IMG/VR virus record: IMGVR_UViG_3300027969_000373
Span: 1-26,726 of that record
Length of the DNA stretch: 26,726 nt
From: a virus
Direction: 5' to 3' (one strand)
The translations under genes and the position numbers were made by a program. The notes under the pieces are model-generated. The model did not search any database and had not been told where the DNA came from. It was given only the letters and a program-made list of their open reading frames with translations. Each line of letters opens with the position of its first letter. The first letter of the stretch is position 1. Of the stretch, positions 14,822-21,030 are shown piece after piece.

Positions 14822-15322
14822 ATGAGAATTTTGACCCTAGATAACGAATACTATAACTTAGAGACATTACCAGAGGAGATAGATGACCTACGATTTGCGA
14901 TACTAGATAACAGTAACCCAAGTAATGTAGATTATCATTATATACCATTAATCTTTTTAGAAAGTTTTAATGCCCCTGCACTTGTACTAAAGATTGGTAA
15001 ACACACGATTAAGATGCCTGTAGATTGGCAGATATTGATTGGTGAAAAAGAACACGGTGATTTAGAAACGTTACCATTAACAAGTATCAATGACAGAGGG
15101 TTTAATGCGTTTGAGTTTAATCCATTAACAAGTTTTAGTCCTACATTCTTACCTATTGAGATAGTAGATATTTATCACGATGTAACATGGTATGCTCCTA
15201 GATTAAAGAACGGGCAGTTTCTGTGTGTACCTTTGAATGATGGACCTAAACCTGAATGTGTATATTTTGTAAAAGAGATTAGTAGAAATTGTGAGATAAT
15301 AGATTATAGTCAGGCCTTCTAA
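14822..15322 (+). CDS. Conserved phage protein of unknown function (166 aa)
   Basis: I know this family as a conserved unnamed protein of T4-like phages. The first 30 residues hold N-E-Y-Y-N-L-E and an acidic stretch, D-D-L-R-F-A-I-L-D. The centre holds M-P-V-D-W-Q-I-L-I-G, and then comes L-T-S-I-N-D-R-G-F-N-A-F at about 87-98. The conserved D-R-G-F and aromatic positions look structural, and no catalytic motif is evident. It has its own extended -10 promoter directly at the ATG and overlaps the next gene by 1 nt (TAATG). It lies among replication genes, so a replication-linked or regulatory role is likely but unproven. Confidence 0.88.
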   Translation: MRILTLDNEYYNLETLPEEIDDLRFAILDNSNPSNVDYHYIPLIFLESFNAPALVLKIGKHTIKMPVDWQILIGEKEHGDLETLPLTSINDRGFNAFEFNPLTSFSPTFLPIEIVDIYHDVTWYAPRLKNGQFLCVPLNDGPKPECVYFVKEISRNCEIIDYSQAF

Positions 15323-15915
15323 TGGCAACAAGAAAAGCAGCAGTCCCGGTTGATGAAAAATTTGACAAACAAGATTTAGACTTGTTTGAGGTCCTTGCCG
15401 CATTGGATAAGAAAGATTATGATTTCTTTGACAGATTAAGTCCTGAACAACAAAAGAAGTTTGTCCCATTCACAATGATACAATGGCTTAGTGCTATTAA
15501 AGGTAGTGAAGGATTAAGTCGTTACTACGTAATGAGTACGGCTGAGTATGCAAACAAATATCTATTCAACGAGAACATACAGAAGCATCCTAAACTACAA
15601 TGGTTGATGATGTGTGCGAGTAGCCCGGGAGTTGGTAAACAATTTCATCAGTGGATACCTAACATCAGTCCCAAAGTAAGCAAGTTGCAAGCACCTGCAA
15701 AACTAAAAGATATCAAAGAGTATTACAAGAAGATATATCCCAAAGCGGATAGTGATGATATTGATGCGGTAAGTGAAGCGTTTGTGGCCAATCAAAAGCG
15801 CAAACTTAAATTAGCAGAATTGTTTCCTAACATGAAACACACAGACATTGAGACATTAAATGAAACTATTACTGAAGACCAACTTAAGCAATATGAAAGA
15901 GACCTTGGCAACTAA
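15322..15915 (+). CDS. Possible clamp-loader small subunit (gp62-like)
   Basis: The length of 197 residues is close to T4 gp62 (187). The pattern L-F-E-V-L-A-A-L-D-K-K-D-Y (about 21-33), then K-F-V-P-F-T-M-I-Q-W-L-S, then H-P-K-L-Q-W-L-M and a basic end G-K-Q-F-H-Q-W follows the layout I know for gp62 proteins of T4-like phages. In T4, gp62 joins the gp44 ATPase to load the sliding clamp. No gp44 or gp45 gene is in this window, so the neighbourhood does not confirm it. The start codon overlaps the preceding stop (TAATG) and the C-terminus overlaps the zinc-finger gene by 23 nt. If not gp62, it is a conserved replication-region protein. Confidence 0.6.
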   Translation: MATRKAAVPVDEKFDKQDLDLFEVLAALDKKDYDFFDRLSPEQQKKFVPFTMIQWLSAIKGSEGLSRYYVMSTAEYANKYLFNENIQKHPKLQWLMMCASSPGVGKQFHQWIPNISPKVSKLQAPAKLKDIKEYYKKIYPKADSDDIDAVSEAFVANQKRKLKLAELFPNMKHTDIETLNETITEDQLKQYERDLGN

Positions 15916-16594
15916 TCTAGTCAAGTATGGCTGTGAATTTTGCAAGAGGGAGTTCTTGCGTGAATCAACCACGCTTAGACATGTATGTGAACCAAAGCGT
16001 AGATGGTTAGATAAAGACAATCACGGCAATAGAATTGGGTTTCAATGTTGGTTAGAGTTTTACAAGAAGAATACTTCAAAAAGAAAGAATCTTAAACAAG
16101 AAGATTTCATTAAGAATCCATACTATACTGCGTTTGTTAAATTTGGTAATTATTGTGTTAATATAAATGCGATAAATATACCAAGATTCACTGATTGGTT
16201 ATTAAAGAATCAAGTTAAGATTGACAATTGGTGTAGTGATAGCACCTATACTAAATATCTAGTTGAGTTTTTGCGACATGAAGATGCATTTGATGCTATT
16301 CATCGTAGTATTGAACACTGTATGGGAATGGCAACTGATGCCAAAATATTGCCACATGACATGTTAAGATATGGAAATGCTAACAAGATTTGTTATGCGA
16401 TAACAACGGGTAAGATTAGTCCGTGGTTGTTGTTTCAAAGTGATAGCGGTGTCCGTTTCTTAGAGACATTAAATGAAGGCCATGTTAAAATGATTATTGA
16501 TTATATAAATCCAGAACAATGGGCAATAAGATTTAAAAGAGACATAGAACTGACTAAACGGATTAATGATACGTTGAAAGATGCCGGATATTAA
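15893..16594 (+). CDS. Zinc-finger protein of unknown function (233 aa)
   Basis: A C-x2-C...H-x-C finger lies at the N-terminus (C14, C17, H30, C32), followed by P-K-R-R-W. The rest is mostly helical with aromatic and basic patches (N-P-Y-Y-T-A-F-V-K-F-G, then I-D-N-W-C, then K-I-S-P-W-L-L-F). Such finger-plus-helical proteins are known as unnamed members near gp62 in T4-like phages. A DNA- or RNA-binding role is inferred from the finger. The ATG at 15893 is preferred because the finger follows it directly; an in-frame ATG at 15860 would extend the overlap with the previous gene to 56 nt. The L-R-W array starts 3 nt after its stop. Confidence 0.8.
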   Translation: MKETLATNLVKYGCEFCKREFLRESTTLRHVCEPKRRWLDKDNHGNRIGFQCWLEFYKKNTSKRKNLKQEDFIKNPYYTAFVKFGNYCVNINAINIPRFTDWLLKNQVKIDNWCSDSTYTKYLVEFLRHEDAFDAIHRSIEHCMGMATDAKILPHDMLRYGNANKICYAITTGKISPWLLFQSDSGVRFLETLNEGHVKMIIDYINPEQWAIRFKRDIELTKRINDTLKDAGY

Positions 16595-16597
16595 AGA

Positions 16598-16816
16598 ATG
16601 AGCAAACGTTGGCAAGATATAAGACCAGGTTGGCATGAATTAGTCATTCAATTGAATGAAGAAAACCCACATCCGCATAAAATAGAAATCGTAGAATGGA
16701 TTGAAAAAACTATACAAATGCCTGATAGGCATTGCATGTATACTTGGACAGATGAAATAGTAAAAATTAAATTTAGATATCAGCGTGATTATGTGTTAGC
16801 GAGGTTACGATGGTAA
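16598..16816 (+). CDS. L-R-W array protein 1 (72 aa)
   Basis: First of ten tandem small genes. It has three Trp in the first half, a helix around I-E-I-V-E-W-I-E-K, and ends Y-V-L-A-R-L-R-W followed directly by the stop. The next gene's ATG lies inside the final R-W codons (CGATGG), a 7-nt overlap. No strong Shine-Dalgarno is seen, so translation may be coupled to the zinc-finger gene, whose stop is 3 nt upstream. Confidence 0.78.
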   Translation: MSKRWQDIRPGWHELVIQLNEENPHPHKIEIVEWIEKTIQMPDRHCMYTWTDEIVKIKFRYQRDYVLARLRW

Positions 16817-17040
16817 AATTACCTTTTATCGCACATTTATATGGTGCAGATTATGTATCACTGTTGGTTTGGTTACAACGCCATATAGGAAAAATGACTG
16901 ATAGTAAACCGATAATCTGGTGGGAAGGCAACAATTGGCATATGAAATTGGTGCAGGGCAAGTTTGGTGATTCATATTGCGAAATTCATTTTGCTAATAA
17001 AAAACATTTAAAGGTATTTGAAAAAGAGTGGACCGAATGA
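16810..17040 (+). CDS. L-R-W array protein 2, divergent member (76 aa)
   Basis: It begins M-V-K-L-P-F-I-A-H-L-Y, with a helix L-V-W-L-Q-R-H-I and strands around W-W-E-G-N-N-W-H-M. The C-terminus reads F-E-K-E-W-T-E instead of L-R-W, so it is either a drifted member or an unrelated neighbour of similar size. It keeps the layout strand-helix-strand-strand-helix. The stop overlaps the next ATG (ATGA). Confidence 0.75.
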   Translation: MVKLPFIAHLYGADYVSLLVWLQRHIGKMTDSKPIIWWEGNNWHMKLVQGKFGDSYCEIHFANKKHLKVFEKEWTE

Positions 17041-17354
17041 TAAAGAAACGTGCTATGGCTCGGGACAAATGGGGATCCGCCGAATGGATATCCGAACTAG
17101 CTAAAGAATGGATCAATGAAATTGATATGAAACGCCTTGAAACTGGTTATGCTGACAATCAACCTAAATGGCCATACTGGGTGCGCCCGCACAACTACGA
17201 TGAGAAAGAGTGGTATGACATGGACAAATGGCTGATAAACATAATGGGTGATAATAATTGGCATAAAGAAAATGCACGTTGGGTAGGCAGTAATCGTAAG
17301 TATTGGTTCCGTGATGAAGCAGATAGAACCTTTTTCATATTGAGATGGTCATGA
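17037..17354 (+). CDS. L-R-W array protein 3 (105 aa)
   Basis: The longest member. An extra N-terminal basic section (M-I-K-K-R-A-M-A-R-D-K-W) and a Pro/Trp-rich loop (P-K-W-P-Y-W-V-R-P) come before the common core. The core has D-M-D-K-W-L-I-N-I-M-G, then Y-W-F-R-D-E-A-D-R-T-F-F-I-L-R-W-S. The start at 17037 overlaps the previous stop; a GTG at 17028 is the alternative. The final codons TTGAGATGGTCATGA hold both this gene's end and the next gene's ribosome-binding region and start. Confidence 0.8.
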   Translation: MIKKRAMARDKWGSAEWISELAKEWINEIDMKRLETGYADNQPKWPYWVRPHNYDEKEWYDMDKWLINIMGDNNWHKENARWVGSNRKYWFRDEADRTFFILRWS

Positions 17355-17593
17355 ATAGCAAACAGCGTAGAAAAGCAAAACGTGATATTGACAATAATTA
17401 TCACAAGGTACATCTTACAATAAGCCCGGGAATGAATTGGACTGATTGGTGTGATCAAGTTGCGGAAATGGTTAGGTGGGTTACGAAATATACTAGGCGT
17501 AATTGTTTTTTGTTAAAAAATGAGTGGGCTAGTAGTACATTCTATTTCTCGGACGTAAAAGATGCCACACATTTTACATTGAGATGGTCATGA
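17351..17593 (+). CDS. L-R-W array protein 4 (80 aa)
   Basis: A basic N-terminus (K-Q-R-R-K-A-K-R) leads into the core: strand V-H-L-T-I-S, helix W-T-D-W-C-D-Q-V-A-E-M-V-R-W, strands, then D-A-T-H-F-T-L-R-W-S. This is the clearest case of the strand-helix-strand-strand-helix layout. Two starts are possible in ATGGTCATG (17345 or 17351); the second gives the usual ATGA overlap and has GAG 6 nt upstream. Confidence 0.8.
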   Translation: MNSKQRRKAKRDIDNNYHKVHLTISPGMNWTDWCDQVAEMVRWVTKYTRRNCFLLKNEWASSTFYFSDVKDATHFTLRWS

Positions 17594-17835
17594 GTAAATT
17601 TACACATAAAACAGAACGCTATTTCGGTAGCAAAATTAATATACATACAATTTCTTGGAAGAACCAAGAAGATGTTGACACCAAAGAAATAAAGAAATGG
17701 TGTAAAAAGAATTACGGAAATTCAGGATATGATGATGAAACTGGAAGTAATCGTTGGGTAGATAACATTAAACAGTGTGAGATAATGCTTACCCGTGATG
17801 AAGATTTAACATTGTTTTTATTACGATGGAACTAA
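17590..17835 (+). CDS. L-R-W array protein 5 (81 aa)
   Basis: It has the core helix D-T-K-E-I-K-K-W-C-K-K-N-Y-G, matching the W-C-x-x-x-x-G position of other members, and ends E-D-L-T-L-F-L-L-R-W-N. The start overlaps the previous stop with ATGGTCATGA. Unlike most members, its end does not overlap the next gene, which begins 9 nt later. Here the R-W codons are CGATGG, not AGATGG. Confidence 0.8.
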   Translation: MSKFTHKTERYFGSKINIHTISWKNQEDVDTKEIKKWCKKNYGNSGYDDETGSNRWVDNIKQCEIMLTRDEDLTLFLLRWN

Positions 17836-17844
17836 GAATCATCT

Positions 17845-18042
17845 ATGAAAATTGATGTATCTGATCACGGAGATTTCTATCATTTATCTATAAATCCCTT
17901 CACAGATGAAATACAAACTTGGATTGAAACACAGTTTGATATGAATGCTTGGTGGATTGCCGGTGGACATGACCATGGTGAGACTTGGCTTTGTATGAAA
18001 CATCATAAAGATGTAACGTTATTATTACTTAGGTGGTTATGA
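17845..18042 (+). CDS. L-R-W array protein 6 (65 aa)
   Basis: The shortest member. It shows strand F-Y-H-L-S-I-N, helix D-E-I-Q-T-W-I-E-T-Q-F, and a His/Gly turn G-G-H-D-H-G-E-T-W (residues 39-47), and closes K-D-V-T-L-L-L-L-R-W-L. It starts freely after a short gap with only TAAGAA as a weak ribosome-binding site. Its last codons AGGTGGTTATGA form a good Shine-Dalgarno sequence for the next gene. Confidence 0.78.
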   Translation: MKIDVSDHGDFYHLSINPFTDEIQTWIETQFDMNAWWIAGGHDHGETWLCMKHHKDVTLLLLRWL

Positions 18043-18242
18043 AATCTGTAACCATCTACGGCAAAAGTACAAATGAACTAACGGAATTATTAGGTCAAAT
18101 GAAACAGCATGGATGGGTTATTGGAGTAGATTTTGATTGGGCATATTATCGTTCTTCTACATATGATACAAGAGATCGCCACGCAGTGTTTAATTTCTAC
18201 AAAGAAGAATACAGCACCTATTTTGCATTGAGGTGGCTATGA
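18039..18242 (+). CDS. L-R-W array protein 7 (67 aa)
   Basis: It has strand S-V-T-I-Y-G-K-S, helix N-E-L-T-E-L-L-G-Q-M-K and strands around W-V-I-G-V-D-F-D-W-A-Y-Y, and ends Y-S-T-Y-F-A-L-R-W-L. The N-terminal half is the most compact in the array and the hardest to align outside the C-terminal motif. The start overlaps the previous stop; the ending GAGGTGGCTATGA is the strongest Shine-Dalgarno-like junction in the array. Confidence 0.78.
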   Translation: MKSVTIYGKSTNELTELLGQMKQHGWVIGVDFDWAYYRSSTYDTRDRHAVFNFYKEEYSTYFALRWL

Positions 18243-18454
18243 GTTTCTGCATAACAATTAAAGATAGCACTATCGGTGGTATGTATGACTATGAAGAAGT
18301 TTTAAAATGGATTGAACAATATTGTAAAAGTTATACTGGAGTTCTGTCTAAAGCTATTTATAAAACCGATCATTATATCCCTGATTACCATGAGATACTG
18401 TATCATTTTGATGATGAATCCGATGCTACATTGTTTGGATTAAGATGGTCATGA
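18239..18454 (+). CDS. L-R-W array protein 8 (71 aa)
   Basis: It has strand S-F-C-I-T-I-K-D, helix Y-E-E-V-L-K-W-I-E-Q-Y-C and strands ending E-I-L-Y-H-F-D-D, then E-S-D-A-T-L-F-G-L-R-W-S. The D-x-A-T-x-F-x-L-R-W ending is nearly the same as in array proteins 4 and 5. It overlaps both neighbours by 4 nt. Confidence 0.8.
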   Translation: MSFCITIKDSTIGGMYDYEEVLKWIEQYCKSYTGVLSKAIYKTDHYIPDYHEILYHFDDESDATLFGLRWS

Positions 18455-18720
18455 CTAATATATCAAAATCATTTCAAGATTATGATGACGATGATCCGGC
18501 ATTACATCAACGAAAGAATCGTTGGAGGTATTGGGAAGCATTGAAAAAAGTTCGTGTAGAGTACATGGAAACTAAAACAGAATTTGACGCATATGATTTT
18601 GAAGATTACCTTAAAAAGAAGTACGGTGTAAGAATGAATATTGTCAATGGCAATATAACAGATGGTTATCAAATAGTAGATGAAAAACTCTACTTAATAT
18701 TTTTATTGAAATGGGGATAG
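18451..18720 (+). CDS. L-R-W array protein 9 (89 aa)
   Basis: An added acidic/basic N-terminal half (D-Y-D-D-D-D-P, then R-K-N-R-W-R-Y-W) precedes a core with helix F-E-D-Y-L-K-K-K-Y-G and strand M-N-I-V-N-G-N. The ending is L-I-F-L-L-K-W-G, a conservative variant of L-R-W. The next ATG follows one base after the stop, so coupling continues without overlap. Confidence 0.78.
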   Translation: MTNISKSFQDYDDDDPALHQRKNRWRYWEALKKVRVEYMETKTEFDAYDFEDYLKKKYGVRMNIVNGNITDGYQIVDEKLYLIFLLKWG

Positions 18721-18721
18721 T

Positions 18722-18994
18722 ATGGCATACACAAATATTGGAACTTTTGCCCCAGCAGCAACATTTACAAGTAGCCAACTGTGCCGTGACAGTAAATCTA
18801 AATCTGGACACAAAACAGTCTACAACAGAGATTGTAGATATCACAAAGAAGATCCAACTATCATTGTAAAATGGATGAGAAGAAATTTTGGGCATAGACA
18901 CCAAGGTTGGGACTTCTCTTTAATTGGCGGATGTGTTACAATAGAGTTGTGGGATGATAAGTTTATAACAATGTATGAAATGTGGCAGATGTAA
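18722..18994 (+). CDS. L-R-W array protein 10, divergent member (90 aa)
   Basis: The last array gene. It has T-I-I-V-K-W-M-R-R-N-F-G, which aligns with the helix and glycine of the other members, then strands W-D-F-S-L-I-G-G and V-T-I-E-L-W-D-D-K, and ends T-M-Y-E-M-W-Q-M instead of L-R-W. The first 40 residues contain two Cys and a basic stretch unlike the rest. Its stop overlaps the exonuclease start (TAATG), so the array is translationally linked to the nuclease genes. Confidence 0.78.
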   Translation: MAYTNIGTFAPAATFTSSQLCRDSKSKSGHKTVYNRDCRYHKEDPTIIVKWMRRNFGHRHQGWDFSLIGGCVTIELWDDKFITMYEMWQM

Positions 18995-19542
18995 TGGCAA
19001 ATGATATAATGATTGACATGGAGACACTTGACACAAGTCCATATTGTGTTATACTAACTATAGGAGCTGTACGGTTTGATCCTAAAGGTAGTGGTGTAGT
19101 AGAACGACTAGAATTACGTCCTACAATAGATGAACAAACTGAGAAATACAATAGGGTAATTAATGAAGATACTATTAGATGGTGGGGAGAGCAGTCTGAA
19201 GCTGCAAGAGAAGAAGCAATGGGAGATGAAGGACGTATATCGTATCGTGAATGTATGGAAGCCCTTTATAAGTTTTGTTGGAATCGTAGGGCTGTGTGGT
19301 CTAATGGTGCTGCATTTGATGTCGTGGTTGCAGAAACAGCATGGCAACAACTTGGAATGCGAATACCGTGGCCATTCTATACCGTACGAGATACTAGAAC
19401 GTTGTATGAAGTCGCAGGAGTCAAACTCAGTGATGGCGGTCACTCAACTACACACAAAGCGGTAGAAGATGCCGAAAGACAAGCTATTGTTGTACAAAAA
19501 GCGTATAGTAAGTTAATCAAAGCAGGAGTAATGCAACCGTGA
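18994..19542 (+). CDS. DEDDh 3'-5' exonuclease (DnaQ/DexA-like)
   Basis: The protein has the exonuclease motifs in order: Exo I D8-x-E10 (I-D-M-E-T), Exo II with D109 in W-S-N-G-A-A-F-D, and Exo III H154-x4-D159 (H-K-A-V-E-D). This is the DEDDh type of the DnaQ superfamily, which degrades DNA or RNA from the 3' end. T4 DexA is a member of similar function. The length is 182 residues from the ATG at 18994, chosen because it overlaps the previous stop (TAATG); a GTG at 18982 would add four residues. It is followed by endonuclease VII and a DnaE-like protein, a local nuclease-polymerase group. Confidence 0.9.
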   Translation: MANDIMIDMETLDTSPYCVILTIGAVRFDPKGSGVVERLELRPTIDEQTEKYNRVINEDTIRWWGEQSEAAREEAMGDEGRISYRECMEALYKFCWNRRAVWSNGAAFDVVVAETAWQQLGMRIPWPFYTVRDTRTLYEVAGVKLSDGGHSTTHKAVEDAERQAIVVQKAYSKLIKAGVMQP

Positions 19543-19934
19543 GTTATGAATTATTCGAAGGGTTAGAAGAAGATACAAAACTTTGTACTATGTGCAATAG
19601 AATTTTGCCTGTATATAATTTTGCAAAAGAAGGTAGTAAAGGTTATCTAAGATATGAATGTAGAGAATGTGCTAGAAAACAAGGAAAGCTAGTAGCAAAA
19701 ATTAAAAAATCTGCCCCACCTGCACCCAAAGATCATGTTTGCCCTGTATGTCAACGCACGGCAGATCAATTAACTACATATGGAAAGAATAAAAAATCAG
19801 TATGGGTAGCTGATCATGACCACGAGACTGAACTATTTCGGGGATGGTTATGTCATAAATGCAACTTAGGATTAGGTAATTTAGGCGATGATGCTGAAAG
19901 ATGTAAACGTGCAGCGGAGTATCTGTTACTATGA
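19539..19934 (+). CDS. 49: Recombination endonuclease VII (Holliday junction resolvase)
   Basis: Endonuclease VII cuts branched DNA so that the concatemer can be packaged. The core motif is near the C-terminus: C-P-V-C, then W-V-A-D-H-D-H-E-T at about 87-95, R-G-W-L-C-H-K-C-N and L-G-L-G-N-L-G-D. This is the His-Cys fold of T4 gp49 with its zinc Cys pairs. An additional Cys4 finger occupies the N-terminus (C-T-M-C near 16-19 and C-R-E-C near 36-39). The length is 131 residues (T4: 157). The start is GTG at 19539, overlapping the previous stop (GTGA), with AGGAG 10 nt upstream. Confidence 0.93.
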   Translation: MSYELFEGLEEDTKLCTMCNRILPVYNFAKEGSKGYLRYECRECARKQGKLVAKIKKSAPPAPKDHVCPVCQRTADQLTTYGKNKKSVWVADHDHETELFRGWLCHKCNLGLGNLGDDAERCKRAAEYLLL

Positions 19935-20542
19935 GAATAGATAGCGATATTGACATTGATTTTGGTTCAAGAGATAGATTGCTTGAACTGATTAAATATA
20001 CTACTGCGGCAATGCGTAATGTCAATCCTATTCGTAAACATGCCACTGGTGTATATGTTACACCTATTCCCTATGACCCAGTGCTTGATATAGCAAGTAT
20101 TGATTATACAGTGGCAGAAAAACGTGGTTACTTCAAACTTGACTTATTGAATGTTCATGTCTATGAGAATGTACGTGATGAACAACATCTTAATGAGTTA
20201 ATGGTTGAGCCTGATTGGAGTAAACTAAAGGATAAGAGTTTTGTTGAGAAACTAATTCACTTGAATAATCAGTACTATAACTTAGAGAAGATGCCAGAAC
20301 TTATAGATAGTATCCCAAGATTAGCAATGTTCTTAGCAGTAATTCGTCCTGGTAAAAAACATTTGATTGGGAAGACCTGGGGTGAGATTAGTAAAACTGT
20401 ATGGGATAAGGGAACTGATGGGTATATATTCAAAAAAGCACATGCAATTGCTTATGCTCAATTAGTAGTGGTTCACATGAATTTATTAGGGAAGTCGTTT
20501 GACGAGGGTGATACTACGGCGTTTACTTCTGCGTTTGCTTAA
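19931..20542 (+). CDS. Mini DnaE-like protein (condensed Pol III alpha motifs)
   Basis: This 203-residue protein holds, in the correct order, four signatures of bacterial C-family DNA polymerase (DnaE). D6-I-D-I-D10-F is like P-D-F-D-I-D-F, the palm Asp motif, and is followed by R-D-R-L-L-E-L. K69-L-D71-L-L is like V-K-F-D-F-L, which supplies the third catalytic Asp. L-A-x3-A-V-I-R139-P-G is like L-A-L-x-R-P-G. F167-x-K-x-H171-A-x-A-Y175 is like the fingers motif K-S-H-x-x-A-Y. In DnaE these span about 370 residues inside an 1,100-residue enzyme; here they occupy about 170. PHP, OB and beta-binding parts are missing. Whether it polymerises is unknown. The family is known to me as an unnamed phage protein. 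It overlaps gp49 by 4 nt. Confidence 0.7.
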   Translation: MRIDSDIDIDFGSRDRLLELIKYTTAAMRNVNPIRKHATGVYVTPIPYDPVLDIASIDYTVAEKRGYFKLDLLNVHVYENVRDEQHLNELMVEPDWSKLKDKSFVEKLIHLNNQYYNLEKMPELIDSIPRLAMFLAVIRPGKKHLIGKTWGEISKTVWDKGTDGYIFKKAHAIAYAQLVVVHMNLLGKSFDEGDTTAFTSAFA

Positions 20543-20866
20543 TTCATTCATACTACAAGTTGGACCGTGCACCACTATAAGACTTTTGTTATTGAAGGTC
20601 CTTATAAAGGGTTTAAAAGGTAACCATTCATCCTTTAAGAACAAATTGATGGGTATAAGTCTATTGGATTCCCACCACCAAATCTCTCCTAATTCTAAGA
20701 ACTTTTCTTTTATTAGATTGTCTGTTATGGCCCCGTAATCATAGATAGTGGTGACCATATCATCACGGTTTTGAACAATTCCAACATAGTCTTGGTTGGC
20801 ATATGAACATACTGTAATGAACGGGTGATTTTCAGTCAATCGTTTAAAAAATTCGTTTTGGATCAT
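20486..20866 (-). CDS. Conserved late phage protein on the minus strand (126 aa)
   Basis: The only credible minus-strand gene here. It begins M-I-Q-N-E-F-F-K-R-L and has a mixed core with Y-A-N-Q-D-Y-V-G-I-V-Q-N, I-Y-D-Y-G-A-I, G-E-I-W-W-W-E-S-N-R, and a very basic C-terminus (S-K-R-R-S-K-R-R-S-I-T-L-V). I recall similar unnamed proteins in large phages. A late box GATAAATA on the same strand lies 17 nt upstream of the ATG, and no strong Shine-Dalgarno is visible. Its 3' end overlaps the DnaE-like gene tail to tail by 57 bp. The basic tail might bind DNA or another virion part; function unknown. Confidence 0.8.
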   Translation of the reverse strand: MIQNEFFKRLTENHPFITVCSYANQDYVGIVQNRDDMVTTIYDYGAITDNLIKEKFLELGEIWWWESNRLIPINLFLKDEWLPFKPFIRTFNNKSLIVVHGPTCSMNELSKRRSKRRSITLVKRLP

Positions 20867-20883
20867 TATTTTAGTTAACTGTT

Positions 20884-20891
20884 TATTTATC
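20884..20891 (-). promoter_or_regulatory. Late promoter box GATAAATA on the minus strand
   Basis: GATAAATA read on the minus strand predicts a transcript start near 20878, about 12 nt before the ATG at 20866. Its fit to the other boxes supports the minus-strand gene. Confidence 0.65.
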
Positions 20892-20924
20892 GGGTAACCA
20901 AAGTTATTTAAATTAATATAATAT

Positions 20925-20932
20925 ACTAAATA
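20925..20932 (+). promoter_or_regulatory. Possible late promoter box ACTAAATA
   Basis: ACTAAATA differs from the local NATAAATA pattern at one key base. It lies upstream of the structural gene at 21031, divergent from the minus-strand late box, with predicted start near 20938. Confidence 0.4.
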
Positions 20933-21030
20933 CGTTATAGGAGCCTACATTTGTGTATTCAACATCAGTATTTTATTACGTTCAGCGCAACATTGTTGTG
21001 CTATTGTCAGGCTATTCACCGAGGAGATAT

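Noticed and set aside
16171-16178. GATAAATA resembling a late promoter
   Set aside because: It lies in the middle of the zinc-finger gene with no gene start nearby, and is likely a chance match in AT-rich DNA.
20499-20738. Plus-strand frame of 79 codons opposite the minus-strand gene
   Set aside because: It is antisense to the better-supported minus gene, has no ribosome-binding site, and its composition (many Leu/Arg/Ser) is typical of an antisense shadow.
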